A stretch of 64,000 bases of DNA from CAVPXC01 sp963709505. Lineage in GTDB: Bacteria; Chloroflexota; Anaerolineae; JAAEKA01. Of this stretch, positions 34,419-43,155 are shown piece after piece. The notes under the pieces were generated by a model. It had not been told where the DNA came from. It did no database searches and saw nothing but the letters and a program-made list of their open reading frames with translations. The position numbers and the translations under genes are program-made. The stretch lies in NCBI GenBank assembly GCA_963709505.1, contig CAVPXC010000022.1, positions 62,001 through 126,000 of the forward strand, read 5' to 3'. Every line of letters begins with the position of its first letter. The first letter of the stretch is position 1.

Positions 34419-37113
34419 GCACTACCACACGCCCGGCCGTGCCATCCACCCGCACACGCTGGCCGGTATGGAGCCGGCTCGTCGCCTCGTGGACGCCAAC
34501 CACAGCCGGGATCCCGTACTCGCGCGCGACGACCGAGCCGTGGGTCATCAGCCCGCCGACCTCCATTACGAGCCCGCCAGCGGCCAGGAATAGCGGTGTC
34601 CACGAGGGGTCGGTGCCCGGGCAGACCAAGATCTCGCCCGGCGTCAATTGCACCCCACGCGGGTCGAACACCACGCGCACTGTACCCTCGACCACGCCAG
34701 GCGATACCGGGCTGCCGCTGAGCACACCCTCGCCGTCCTCGGCCCCTAACCCCTCGTAGAAGGCCGTGCCGTCGCTTAGCAGCACCCTTGGCACCTGTTT
34801 TCGCAGCACTTCTCGTTGATAGGCAAGCCGCCGCGCGCCGACCACGGCCTGCCAGTCCCGCCGATCTCCCGCTGCCAATGCTTTTAGCTCCTCGAAGTGC
34901 AGGAAGAACACGTCGTCGGGCCGCTCCAGCACGCCCGCGGCGACCAGCTCTTGCCCGCTCTGCAGCATCATCTTGCGCACGATACCCATGAGCCGGATGA
35001 TGGTAAACTTTGGCGTCTCGCGCAGCCCGGCCAGGGCGCGCATGCGGCTGGCCAGGAAACGCGCCGCCTGAGCCTGGACCGGGTTGGGCATGGCTTGAGC
35101 CAGGCGCTCGATCGCTGCTTCGGCCTCCTTGGCCCCGCGTCGGAACACCGCATCGGGCGCCTGCGCCGGGTCGTCGATGCGCAGGTAGCCCGCCACCATC
35201 TGCATCACGTAAGCCGGGTTCTCGCGCCAACGGGGCCGGCCCAAGTCGATCTCGGCCAGGCCGCGCATGCCGTAGCGCTCGAAAAACGCCATCAACGCGG
35301 CCTGGGCAGGCAGAGGCAACGTCTTGGCCTCGTACTCGTCCGCCAGCGTAGCCGCGTTCGCCTGGCCAAAGCGCGCCGCAGACGCTGGATCGGCCTGGAT
35401 CACCTGGGCCACGGTCCACAGGGCCAGGTCCATCTCGGTGGTAACGTTATTGGGCAGGCCGCGGGCCACCTCCAGTGCGAGTTGGTCACTGCCTAGGGCG
35501 TGCTGAGCCAGTCAACGCAGCTGGAAGAAACTTGCCATGCCCGCAGCGATGGGCGGAAACAGGTGCAAGGAGATACGAGCGGCAAACTCATCGTAAATCG
35601 CCTGCCAAAGAGTCAGGCGCTCGGCCAAGCTGCTCGCAAATCGGCTACGGGCCTCCATTTCGGCGATGAAATCGTCGACGAGGCGCTGGGCGGCGGCGCG
35701 GCGGGCATCGGGTTCACGCATGACCAGGGCCACCCGGCGGACCACGATGGCCACAAAACGGGCGAGGTTGGCGGCGGCCGCCGGGCTGAAACCGCTGCGC
35801 TCCACGGCCAAGCGAGGATCATCCAGCACGCTGGCGATGGCCTGCCCCGCGCCCGGCTCGACCGCGCTCAGTATGCCGCTCTGCAGCTTGTTTCCCAACC
35901 CATGACGCAGCGCCGGAGTCAGGTTGATGTAGAGCCGCTCACCCGCGACGACTATCTCGCGCTGGGTTTGAGGCGTGTACTGGCGGTGGAAGAGGGTAGC
36001 TAGGGCCACATAGGCGCGGATGATGGCGTCCTGCCCTAGCGGCGTGAAAGGATCCAGCATGCCTTGGACGTGGTTGAGCGAGAACAGCACTTGCAGCGGC
36101 TCGGCCGGCATGCCGTCAGGCAGGGGATAAAGCGACGTGATGGCGCGCGATTGCAGCAGGAAGAGCCGGCCATTGGCCCAGGCCCATTCGATATCCTGCG
36201 GCTGGCCGGCGTACAACTCCTGCTCGACGCGTTTGCCCAGCCGCGCCAGCTCTAGAATGGCCGCGTCGGCAAGGGCCGGCTGAGTCGCGGCGTCCACTGC
36301 CACCGTAGTCGTGCCCCCGCCGGCCTGGCCGCGGATCGTCAACGCCTTGGCGCCCAACGTCTTGCTCACGATCCGGCCTGTGACCACGTTCACCACATAT
36401 TGATCCGGCTCGACTTGGCCGCTCACCAGCGCTTCGCCCAGGCCCAAGGTGGCGTCGATCACCGTCTCTGTGCGTTTGCCCGTCAGCGGGTTGGCGGTGA
36501 ACAGAACGCCGGAGGCCTCGCTTTCTACCATGGCCTGTACCACCACGGCCAGAGCCACATCATCCTGCGGGATACCGTTGCGCGCCCGGTAGGCGATGGC
36601 GCGAGCGGTCCACAGGCTGCTCCAGCACCGGACGACCGCATCCAACAGCGCTGCGTCGCCTACGACGTTGAGAAACGTGTCCTGCTGGCCGGCAAAGCTG
36701 AGGTCCGGGAGGTCTTCGGCGGTGGCGGAGGAGCGAACGGCTACCGGAGGGGGAGAATTGTCAATTGTCAATTGAGAATTGTCAATGGTCAATACCGGAG
36801 ATAGAGCGTGGTAGGCGGCGAGGATGGGGTCGGCGAGGTCGGGGGGGACCGGCGCGGCGGCGAAGCGGGCGCGGATGGCGGCGGAGGCGGAGTCAATTGT
36901 CAATTGGGAATTGTCAATTGATAATTGATAATTGATGAAGGGTTGCAGGTCGTTGGCGGCGACGAAGGCCTGGTAGATGGCGGTGGTGACGATAAAGCCG
37001 GGCGGCACGGGCAGGCCGGCGCGCGCCAACTTGGCCAGATTTTGAGCCTTGCCGCCGGTGGTGGATAGGGTGGCGAGGGGGGAGTCGAGGGGGAGGATGG
37101 TGGGCGGGGTCAT
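34405..37113 (-). CDS. Rifampicin phosphotransferase / PEP-synthase-like protein with internal TGA
   Basis: About 900 codons from ATG 37113 in one frame, interrupted by TGA at about 35512-35514 (FFQLR stop LAQHALG). Residues 10-330 are the ATP-grasp PPDK N-terminal domain: TTGGKAQNLAKLARAGLPVP, AVRSSATAEDLPDLSFAGQQ, VVVQAMVESEASGVLFTANP. The C-terminal swivelling domain has GGLMTHGSVVAREYGIPAVV with the phosphohistidine. This domain set is that of rifampicin phosphotransferase and related PEP-using proteins. Two CAATTG-type repeats are translated in the first part. A nonsense mutation, a sequencing error or two separate genes are all possible. Confidence 0.75.
36752..36793. repeat. CAATTG-word repeat translated inside the PPDK-like domain (1)
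   Basis: GAGAATTGTCAATTGTCAAT on the plus strand; on the minus strand it is read as VLTIDNSQLTIDNSP in place of a short loop between YHALSP and PPVAVRSSATAE. Word-identical to the intergenic array 10210-10441. Confidence 0.8.
36892..36936. repeat. CAATTG-word repeat translated inside the PPDK-like domain (2)
   Basis: On the minus strand it reads INYQLSIDNSQLTIDSASA between NDLQPF and AAIRARFAAAP. The two insertions lie about 100 bases apart in one gene. Confidence 0.8.
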
Positions 37114-37129
37114 GAGCAGCTCTGCGGAA

Positions 37130-37188
37130 ACCGCCAAGACGCAAAGAGTTCAGTCTCTGCTCTTTGCGTCCTTTGTGTCTTAACGGTG
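37130..37188. repeat. Palindrome ACCGCCAAGACGCAAAGAG ... CTCTTTGCGTCC ... TAACGGT
   Basis: Imperfect inverted repeat immediately upstream of the RPH-like start; relative of 509-587. Because an alternative upstream start (37137) would be inside it, the ATG at 37113 is preferred for that gene. Confidence 0.65.
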
Positions 37189-37203
37189 AGATATGAAGGT
37201 GGA

Positions 37204-37596
37204 CTAACGTTGGTGTGCCTGGGCCCGCTTGGTGCTAACAGTCTCGGCTAGAGCCACGGTGACGAACTGGTTGAGGCTGACGCCCTCGCGGCGGGCTTCT
37301 TCGGCCAGTTTGCGATGGAGTGAGCGCGGCACGCGCACTGTGAACTTGCCGCTGGGCTGCTCCTCAATCGGCGGCGCCGGCTCCGGGATCGCGTCGCCGT
37401 CCGCCAGGGCCAGCTCCAACCAGCCCCGCTTGGCATCCTCGATCAACAGCCAGACCTCGTCAAGCGTGTCAGCACAAGTGATGCAACCGGGCAGATCGGG
37501 GATCTCGGCGGTGTAGCCGCTCCCGTCCGGTTCAGGGTAGATGCGGACAGAGTATGGGAGGCTCACGTAGAAATCCAAATCATTTTGCTCACTCAT
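37204..37596 (-). CDS. hicB: HicB-type antitoxin
   Basis: 130 residues from ATG 37596. YSVRIYPEPDGSGYTAEIPD then LPGCITCADTLDEVWLLIED is the HicB partial-RNase H fold; FTVRVPRSLHRKLAEEARRE and GVSLNQFVTVALAETVS is the ribbon-helix-helix DNA-binding end, which blocks HicA and represses the operon. The start overlaps the hicA end by 8 bases. Confidence 0.9.
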   Translation of the reverse strand: MSEQNDLDFYVSLPYSVRIYPEPDGSGYTAEIPDLPGCITCADTLDEVWLLIEDAKRGWLELALADGDAIPEPAPPIEEQPSGKFTVRVPRSLHRKLAEEARREGVSLNQFVTVALAETVSTKRAQAHQR

Positions 37597-37843
37597 TGTC
37601 TTCTTCCTCTTCAGCCCTGTCAATCGCGGCCAGCGCTCGTTTGACGTAGATTGGTAACAGGTGGGGTCTGCGGCGAGGAACGGCAATGGTCAAGCGGCCA
37701 CGTTTGTAAAAGTAGTGGCTGCTGCCGCTGTGCGGTTGGCGCACCACGAAGCCGCTGTCGCGCAGGAGCTGGTCTAGATCCTCGAAAGTGACCGCTTTCG
37801 GGTTCTGTTCAATACGCTGGCGCAACTTGTCTCGTTTGGTCAT
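37589..37843 (-). CDS. hicA: HicA/YcfA-type mRNA interferase toxin
   Basis: 84 residues. FEDLDQLLRDSGFVVRQPHS and GSSHYFYKRGRLTIAVPRR contain the dsRBD-like fold and the catalytic His (SSH). Toxin precedes antitoxin, overlapping by 8 bases. The Glu-rich tail (AEEEEDNE) is unremarkable. Confidence 0.88.
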   Translation of the reverse strand: MTKRDKLRQRIEQNPKAVTFEDLDQLLRDSGFVVRQPHSGSSHYFYKRGRLTIAVPRRRPHLLPIYVKRALAAIDRAEEEEDNE

Positions 37844-37976
37844 GGTCCGTTACGATGATACCGTATGTGGTGGCATTGTGCAAGTAAGGTTGTCGGCAAT
37901 GTCGCCACTACTGCTCAGTGGCACTTCATGGCCTTCGCGCTTTTGCGCAGCACCCCGGAGTGGGCGTGCCTTCGCG

Positions 37977-40900
37977 TCACTTCGCAGCTTCGTCATCCAG
38001 CACGTCCAACAACGCGCCCGCCTCGTCATACGCCACCTTGTACGTGTAGTCCGGCGGGCCGTCGCAGGCGGCGAGCCGGCGGGCCTGGCGCACGTGCGCC
38101 AGGGCCGCGGCCCGGTCGCCGGCGTCCAGGGCGAGCTGCGCCAGGAAGAGCCGCACGTCAGCGCCTTGCAGGACGTAGCCGCTGCGCTCGGCGATGGCGA
38201 GGGCTTCCTGGGCCAGGCGGAGGGGTTCGCCCATCCTGTCATCCTGAGGCCCCGGGCCGAAGGATCCCCCGGTCTGCGCCGCGTCCCGCCGCAGGCGCGC
38301 CAAGTCGAGCAGGATGTTGGCTTCGAATTCCACCAGGTTGATGCCCCGGCAGCGGGTGAGGGCCTCGGTCAGGTGGCGGTCGGCGGCGGCGGGATCGCTG
38401 TTGGCCCGGCAGGCCGCGCCGAGTAACCAATAGGCGCGCACGTAATCGACCGGGTTCGGATACCGGGTGCGAGCCGTCTCGTCCGCCAGCTCCAGCGCGC
38501 GGCGGGCGGCGTGGAGCGCGGAGGTGACGAGATCTCCCCTCACCCCCCGCCCCTCTCCCGCACGGAAAGTGGTGTCAGAACGCCTCCGGTCCCACTCGCC
38601 CTCTGGGCGAGACCCTTCGCTGTCGCTCAGGGGGCTGCGCACAGGGTCAGAGGTGAGGGGAACGGCCCGCATGAACAGCAGCGCCCCCAGCGTGCGATAG
38701 GCCCAGTTCACACCGTGGCCTTGTGGATTCTCGTTCCAGGCCGTGATTGCCAACGCCGCAGCCAACTCCCCCTCCGCCTCGTCCCACGCACCCCGATAGG
38801 CCAGCAATGGGCCCAGTTCCTGGTGGCCGATCGCCTCGTCGAACTCGTCCTCGATCTCACGGCACAGCTCGATCCGGCGGCGCAGGTTGGCCTCAGCGGC
38901 CCGCAGCGCACCGATCTTCGCCTGGCCGTCGGCCAGGTTCCCCAGGCCGATGGCGAGGTTGTGCTTGTCGCCCCGCTTCTCGAACGACGCGTTAATCGTC
39001 TCGAACAATGGCACGGCACGGCGGGGCTGGCCGCTGAGGCTGTAGCTGTTGGCCAGTTCGTTCATGGCGTGATCCTGGTGAGCTTCGTTGTTAAGAGTAG
39101 GTGGCCGATTCTCACCATCGCGGAATAGCGAACGCAGCAGCTCAATCTGCATTTGGTATGCACCGAGCTGATAGTAAATAGTCTTCCACAGGCGATCTCT
39201 ATACAACACCCAAGCCTCGTCGTACTGCCCTGCGGCCAGGGTGTGGTGGTAGAGCTCGATCACCGGCGCCAGGTCGTCCAGGGTTTGCACCCGCTCCACG
39301 GGCGGAACGGCGGCGAAGTAGTCGCGCAACTGGGCGTGGGCCGCGCTGCGCTGGTCGCCGGCCAGCCGGTCGTAGGCGTAGCGCCGCACGATGGGGTGCA
39401 GGTCGAAGCGGTTGGTCTTCAGGTCGCGGTGCAACAGCCCGCGATCGATGAGGTCGGGCAGAGCGGCGTCCAGCGAGAAACCCGGTTTCTTGTCCTCGCG
39501 CACCCGTTCGTTGCGCCCAAACAGTCGCCCCACCAGACTTGGCTTGCCGGAAAAGAAGTCGGATTTCTGGGATTGCGCCGCCACCGCGGCCAGCGCTTCA
39601 TACCCCACCGGCCCGCGGAAGCAGGCGATGCGGCTGAGCAGCTGCTGCTGGGCGGGGAGTAAGCTGCCGTAGGCCGTCTCCAGCACGTGGTGCCGGCGCT
39701 GCACCAGGTCGCCACTCACGTCCAGCCGCCGGGCCGCGACAATGTCGCCCGGCTGCTGCATGTCCTTCTTGATCCAGCCGGCCAACAGGCGCAGGCTCAG
39801 CGGGTGGTAGCCGTAGGGCGCGCAGGCTGCTTCGATCTCGGCGCGGCCGCCGCGGATGCCCTGACTGCGGAAGAAGGCGACTGCATCGGCCGGCTGCATC
39901 TGCGTCAGCTCGATCTCGCGGCAGCCCAGCAGGAGATCGCCGTCGTGGGCTTGCAGGACGCGCGGGACGAGGCGGGTGGTCATCAACACCTTGCCGCGCA
40001 GTCCGGGGAGGCTGGCTAAAGAGCGCAGGAAGTGCTCGGCGATGGGGGAGACGCAGTCCAATTGTGAATGGTCAATTGGCAATTGGGAATGGTTAATGCC
40101 GGAGGGTGTGTCCGTGCTGTCCACCTGCCCACCTGCCACCTGCAACTTGCCACCTGCAACCTCGTCCCCCTGATACGCGGCCATCATAGAGCTGTAGGCG
40201 CGCAGGGCGCGTTCGAAGCCGTCGAGGAGGAGGAGGGTGCCGGGCTGGCGCAGCAGGCTCAACAGAGCGTCGGCTTGCTGGCGCGGGCCCGGGTAGCGCC
40301 GCGGGTCCACGCCCAGGTAGGCCAGGGTCTCGGCCAGGAAGCGCTCGACCGTGGCCTCCGGCTCGTAGAAGCTCCACCAGACGACGCGCGGCCAGGCCGC
40401 GGCGTCCACGTCGTGCAGCAGCCAGTGCCAGGCCAGCGCACTCTTGCCGAAGCCGCCCAAGGCGCAGATCACCAGCAGCGGGTGCTGGCTGTCTTGCTCC
40501 AGCCACTGGGATAGCTCTGTCCGCTCCGCCCGACGGCCGGTGAAGTTGGGCGGCATGGCGTAGGGGTGGGCCAGGAGCCAGCCGGCCGGCGTAGACGGCT
40601 GCATGGTCTCCTGCAGCGGCGCCGCGCCCAGCGCGGTCAGAAGCTGGGTCCAGGCCCAGGCCGGGTCATCGGGGTCGACGAAGTTGACGTAGGTCAGGTA
40701 GCCGATGCGCACGGGCAGGTCGCAGCGCTCGAGCAGCAGGGGGATCAGCCGGCGCTGGCGGTTGGCTGCATCCAGCGTTTGCAGCATCAGCGCCTCGAAC
40801 TCGGTCCAGGCGCTGGCCAGATAGGCCGGGGTCAGCACCAGCAGAGTGCGCCGGCTGGTCTGTACGGCCCGCTCCATCTCGGTGACGCTGGGCGCGCCCG

Positions 40901-41372
40901 GCTGAAAGTCGCGGAAGTCGATGCAGACCCGCAGGCCGGCCTGCTCCAACGCGCTTAGCAGTTCACCCCGCACCCACGTCTTGTCCGCCGAACTGTAGGA
41001 GATGAAGACGTCGTAGTCAAAGTCGTTGCCGGCGGGTCCTTGGGCTGGTAGGCTGGTAGATTGTGAAACGGGTAATTTGGTGGGGCGGGGAGATAGTGGA
41101 TTAGGCGGCGTGGCCGTGGCCGATAGGACGGTTGGCGGGTCGGTAGGCTGCGGTTGGGCAGGGGGATGAGCCCGTTGGTCCTGCCGCACCTGCCAGACAG
41201 CCAGCCCGATGCCGGCCGCGGTGAAGAGGATGAACAGCGGCCAGGCGAGCCACAGGTAGGGCTGCAAGTCGGTGGACAACGCGCTGGCCGCAACGTTGCC
41301 GAAGATGCCGGCCGCCGCCGAAATGCCGCCGATAAGGATGAGGATGACGACTGATGTACGGCTGCTCGGCAT
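37977..41372 (-). CDS. Membrane-anchored TIR / NB-ARC / TPR protein (bacterial NLR-like)
   Basis: 1131 residues from ATG 41372 (GAAGGG 9 bases upstream; a TTG at 41417 is possible). Two hydrophobic segments at residues 5-25 and 35-55 (VVILILIGGISAAAGIFGNV, LWLAWPLFILFTAAGIGLAV), a Pro-rich linker, then TIR (YDVFISYSSADKTWVRGELL, LVLTPAYLASAWTEFEALM). NB-ARC-like NTPase: FTGRRAERTELSQWL, ICALGGFGKSALAWHW (P-loop), TLLLLDGFERAL (Walker B). C-terminal part is TPR-like (LANSYSLSGQPRRAVPLFET). TIR domains act as NADases or scaffolds in defence; role here inferred. Contains translated repeats at 38535-38661 and near 40055. Confidence 0.85.
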   Translation of the reverse strand: MPSSRTSVVILILIGGISAAAGIFGNVAASALSTDLQPYLWLAWPLFILFTAAGIGLAVWQVRQDQRAHPPAQPQPTDPPTVLSATATPPNPLSPRPTKLPVSQSTSLPAQGPAGNDFDYDVFISYSSADKTWVRGELLSALEQAGLRVCIDFRDFQPGAPSVTEMERAVQTSRRTLLVLTPAYLASAWTEFEALMLQTLDAANRQRRLIPLLLERCDLPVRIGYLTYVNFVDPDDPAWAWTQLLTALGAAPLQETMQPSTPAGWLLAHPYAMPPNFTGRRAERTELSQWLEQDSQHPLLVICALGGFGKSALAWHWLLHDVDAAAWPRVVWWSFYEPEATVERFLAETLAYLGVDPRRYPGPRQQADALLSLLRQPGTLLLLDGFERALRAYSSMMAAYQGDEVAGGKLQVAGGQVDSTDTPSGINHSQLPIDHSQLDCVSPIAEHFLRSLASLPGLRGKVLMTTRLVPRVLQAHDGDLLLGCREIELTQMQPADAVAFFRSQGIRGGRAEIEAACAPYGYHPLSLRLLAGWIKKDMQQPGDIVAARRLDVSGDLVQRRHHVLETAYGSLLPAQQQLLSRIACFRGPVGYEALAAVAAQSQKSDFFSGKPSLVGRLFGRNERVREDKKPGFSLDAALPDLIDRGLLHRDLKTNRFDLHPIVRRYAYDRLAGDQRSAAHAQLRDYFAAVPPVERVQTLDDLAPVIELYHHTLAAGQYDEAWVLYRDRLWKTIYYQLGAYQMQIELLRSLFRDGENRPPTLNNEAHQDHAMNELANSYSLSGQPRRAVPLFETINASFEKRGDKHNLAIGLGNLADGQAKIGALRAAEANLRRRIELCREIEDEFDEAIGHQELGPLLAYRGAWDEAEGELAAALAITAWNENPQGHGVNWAYRTLGALLFMRAVPLTSDPVRSPLSDSEGSRPEGEWDRRRSDTTFRAGEGRGVRGDLVTSALHAARRALELADETARTRYPNPVDYVRAYWLLGAACRANSDPAAADRHLTEALTRCRGINLVEFEANILLDLARLRRDAAQTGGSFGPGPQDDRMGEPLRLAQEALAIAERSGYVLQGADVRLFLAQLALDAGDRAAALAHVRQARRLAACDGPPDYTYKVAYDEAGALLDVLDDEAAK
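38535..38661. repeat. Palindromic insertion translated inside the TPR part of the TIR protein
   Basis: TCCCCTCACCCCCCGC on the left, GAGGTGAGGGGA on the right, with CCGCACGGAA and CACAGGGTC parts between. In the protein it reads TSDPVRSPLSDSEGSRPEGE then WDRRRSDTTFRAGEGRGVRG, a hydrophilic stretch that breaks the helical repeats between FMRAVPL and DLVTSALHAARRAL. Confidence 0.7.
40055..40165. repeat. CAATTG and CACCTGCCACC words translated inside the NB-ARC region
   Basis: Plus strand TTGTGAATGGTCAATTGGCA followed by CACCTGCCACCTGCAACTTG. In the minus-strand protein it gives GGKLQVAGGQVDSTDTPSGI then NHSQLPIDHSQLDCVSPIAE after MMAAYQGDEVA. Confidence 0.75.
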
Positions 41373-41432
41373 CGAGATACGCCCTTCGTGAACGTTGAGG
41401 TAGCGGCCAAAAGCCAACGTGGCTTCGACCGG

Positions 41433-41819
41433 CTACCATAGCACTGTCGCCGGATACTGAGAGAAAATGGGATCTGCACTTAGCAAGATGGCATCCTCGA
41501 CAAGTGCTTGAGATATCAGCAACCGGTCGAAAGGATCTTTGTGGTGAAGTGCAAGACTGTCTAGGGCGAGTACATGGCCGAGCTGAATCGGCAGCAGTTC
41601 TATGCTATTGGTTTCCTGCTGCCCAGAAATCAAGTCTGCTAGAGGCATACGCAGCTTGAGCTTGCCGACCTGCTGTTTGATTTCCATCTCCCAGACGCTC
41701 GCCACGCTCAACAGCAGATTTGTAGACGAGCTCTGGCATAATGCCAACACGCGCTGAGGCAACCGATCAGGATCGCTGTCCCACCAGATGAAGGTATGTG
41801 TATCCAAGAGTAGTCTCAT
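41433..41819 (-). CDS. vapC: VapC-like PIN-domain toxin
   Basis: 128 residues. LLLDTHTFIWW has the first acidic residue; SVASVWEMEIK the second; HKDPFDRLLISQALVED with D-P-F-D the third; LLSADPIFSQY the last. PIN nucleases of this group (type with HTFIWW) cut RNA. The ATG at 41819 overlaps the antitoxin stop (ATGA). Confidence 0.9.
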   Translation of the reverse strand: MRLLLDTHTFIWWDSDPDRLPQRVLALCQSSSTNLLLSVASVWEMEIKQQVGKLKLRMPLADLISGQQETNSIELLPIQLGHVLALDSLALHHKDPFDRLLISQALVEDAILLSADPIFSQYPATVLW

Positions 41820-42052
41820 GCCTCGCCCGTCCAGAACTCATCGGAAAGCGGCGCGTCGAAATCGTCGCTGGTCCAGATCGCGCCGGCGTGCAATCCGGGC
41901 ACGCGTTGCGTCTCCAATGACGCCATGGGGACAACCCGGGCAATGGGCTTGGCGCCTTCAGTCAGCAAAACCTCTTCACCTTTGGTGATAAAGGACAATA
42001 GTTTCTTGAGATCAGTAGGTGTCTTCAGGAGATCGATTGTCTGAACCGTCAT
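41816..42052 (-). CDS. Phd/YefM-type antitoxin
   Basis: 78 residues from ATG 42052, preceded by ACGGAGGAAAA. LLKTPTDLKKLLSFITKGEE then VLLTEGAKPIARVVPM is the Phd fold; GLHAGAIWTSDDFDAPLSDE is the toxin-binding tail common in PIN-linked members. First gene of the pair, 4-base overlap. Confidence 0.88.
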   Translation of the reverse strand: MTVQTIDLLKTPTDLKKLLSFITKGEEVLLTEGAKPIARVVPMASLETQRVPGLHAGAIWTSDDFDAPLSDEFWTGEA

Positions 42053-42272
42053 TTTTCCTCCGTAACACACGCCGGACAACGCTTGAGTACCGAATCACAG
42101 TTTACCACAAGACGCCCTTACCGGCAACGAAGCGCCGATGTTTTGCTGAATCGCCCGGCTACGGCTACAATGCCATGACGACGGCCATATCAACCCACCC
42201 CAGCCGCGGCTTGTCTCACCAGCCGGCCGTCATCAAAGAGCCAGCGCTGGGGGCTAATTTTGCCTGGTATCT

Positions 42273-43040
42273 ATGCCTGCCCATATCCTGATTACCAACG
42301 ACGATGGCGTACACTCTCCCGGCTTGCTGGCGCTCAAACAGGCGCTGGAGGCAGTGGGTGAGGTGACGGTCTTTGCACCCGACCGCAACTGGAGCGCGGC
42401 GGGACACAGCAAGACCATGCATAAGCCACTGCGCATCCACCGCGTGAAGCTGGCCGACGGCTCTTCAGCCTACACCACAAACGGCGCGCCGTCGGATTGT
42501 GTCGGCCTGGCGCTGCTGGGCGCGATCCCGATGCGGCCCGATTTGGTCGTGTCGGGCATCAACCAAGGCGGCAACATGGGCCACGACATCACCTACAGCG
42601 GCACGGTGGCCGGCGCGATGGAGGCGGTGGTCAGCGGCATCCCGGCCATCGCCGTGTCGCTGGACGCGCGGGAGTGGTCGGATTTTCGGGCCGTAACCGA
42701 GGTCGTGACAAATCTGGCACGCGAGATCCTCGCCCGCGGCCTGCCGCCCAACGTCCTGCTCAACGTCAATGCGCCGCCCGTCGCAAGTGACCAGGTCCAC
42801 GGCGCTGTGGTTACTCGATTAGGCCAACGCGTCTATCGTGACGTGCTGATCGAGCGCCTCGACCCCAAGGGCCAGCCTTACTACTGGATCGGCGGCGAGC
42901 CGCCCACCGGCGTCGTCGAAGATGGCACAGACGTCGGCGCGGTCGCCAACGGCTACATCTCCATCACCCCGCTCAGCATGGACATGACGGATTACGCCTT
43001 CATGGATCTCTTGCGCCAGTGGACGGTAGGTGGCAAGTAA
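42273..43040 (+). CDS. surE: 5'-/3'-nucleotidase SurE
   Basis: 255 residues. HILITNDDGVHSPGLLALKQ holds the metal-binding Asp pair; APDRNWSAAGHSKTMHKPLR, TNGAPSDCVGLALLG, VVSGINQGGNMGHDITYSGT and VAGAMEAVVSGIPAIAVSLD are the SurE signatures. It removes phosphate from nucleoside monophosphates. Preceded by a 200-base gap with no gene and followed by a word-repeat spacer and ilvE. Confidence 0.95.
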   Translation: MPAHILITNDDGVHSPGLLALKQALEAVGEVTVFAPDRNWSAAGHSKTMHKPLRIHRVKLADGSSAYTTNGAPSDCVGLALLGAIPMRPDLVVSGINQGGNMGHDITYSGTVAGAMEAVVSGIPAIAVSLDAREWSDFRAVTEVVTNLAREILARGLPPNVLLNVNAPPVASDQVHGAVVTRLGQRVYRDVLIERLDPKGQPYYWIGGEPPTGVVEDGTDVGAVANGYISITPLSMDMTDYAFMDLLRQWTVGGK

Positions 43041-43145
43041 CAGGTGGCAGGTGGCAGGTGGGGAGTGACCCACCGCGTCACAATGGACGATCTCAGCAAC
43101 CAATCTACCAATTTACCAATTTACCAATCTACCAACATACCAAGG
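43030..43145. repeat. AGGTGGCAGGTGG and CCAATTTACCAATCTACC words between surE and ilvE
   Basis: GGTGGCAAGTAACAGGTGGC and then iterated CAATCTACCAATTTACCAAT. Same design as other spacers in the window. Confidence 0.7.
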
Positions 43146-43155
43146 TACCGTTCCC

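Noticed and set aside
35500..35520. Selenocysteine at the internal TGA
   Set aside because: No stem-loop that looks like a bacterial SECIS directly after the TGA, and the family has no Sec or Cys at this place that I know of.
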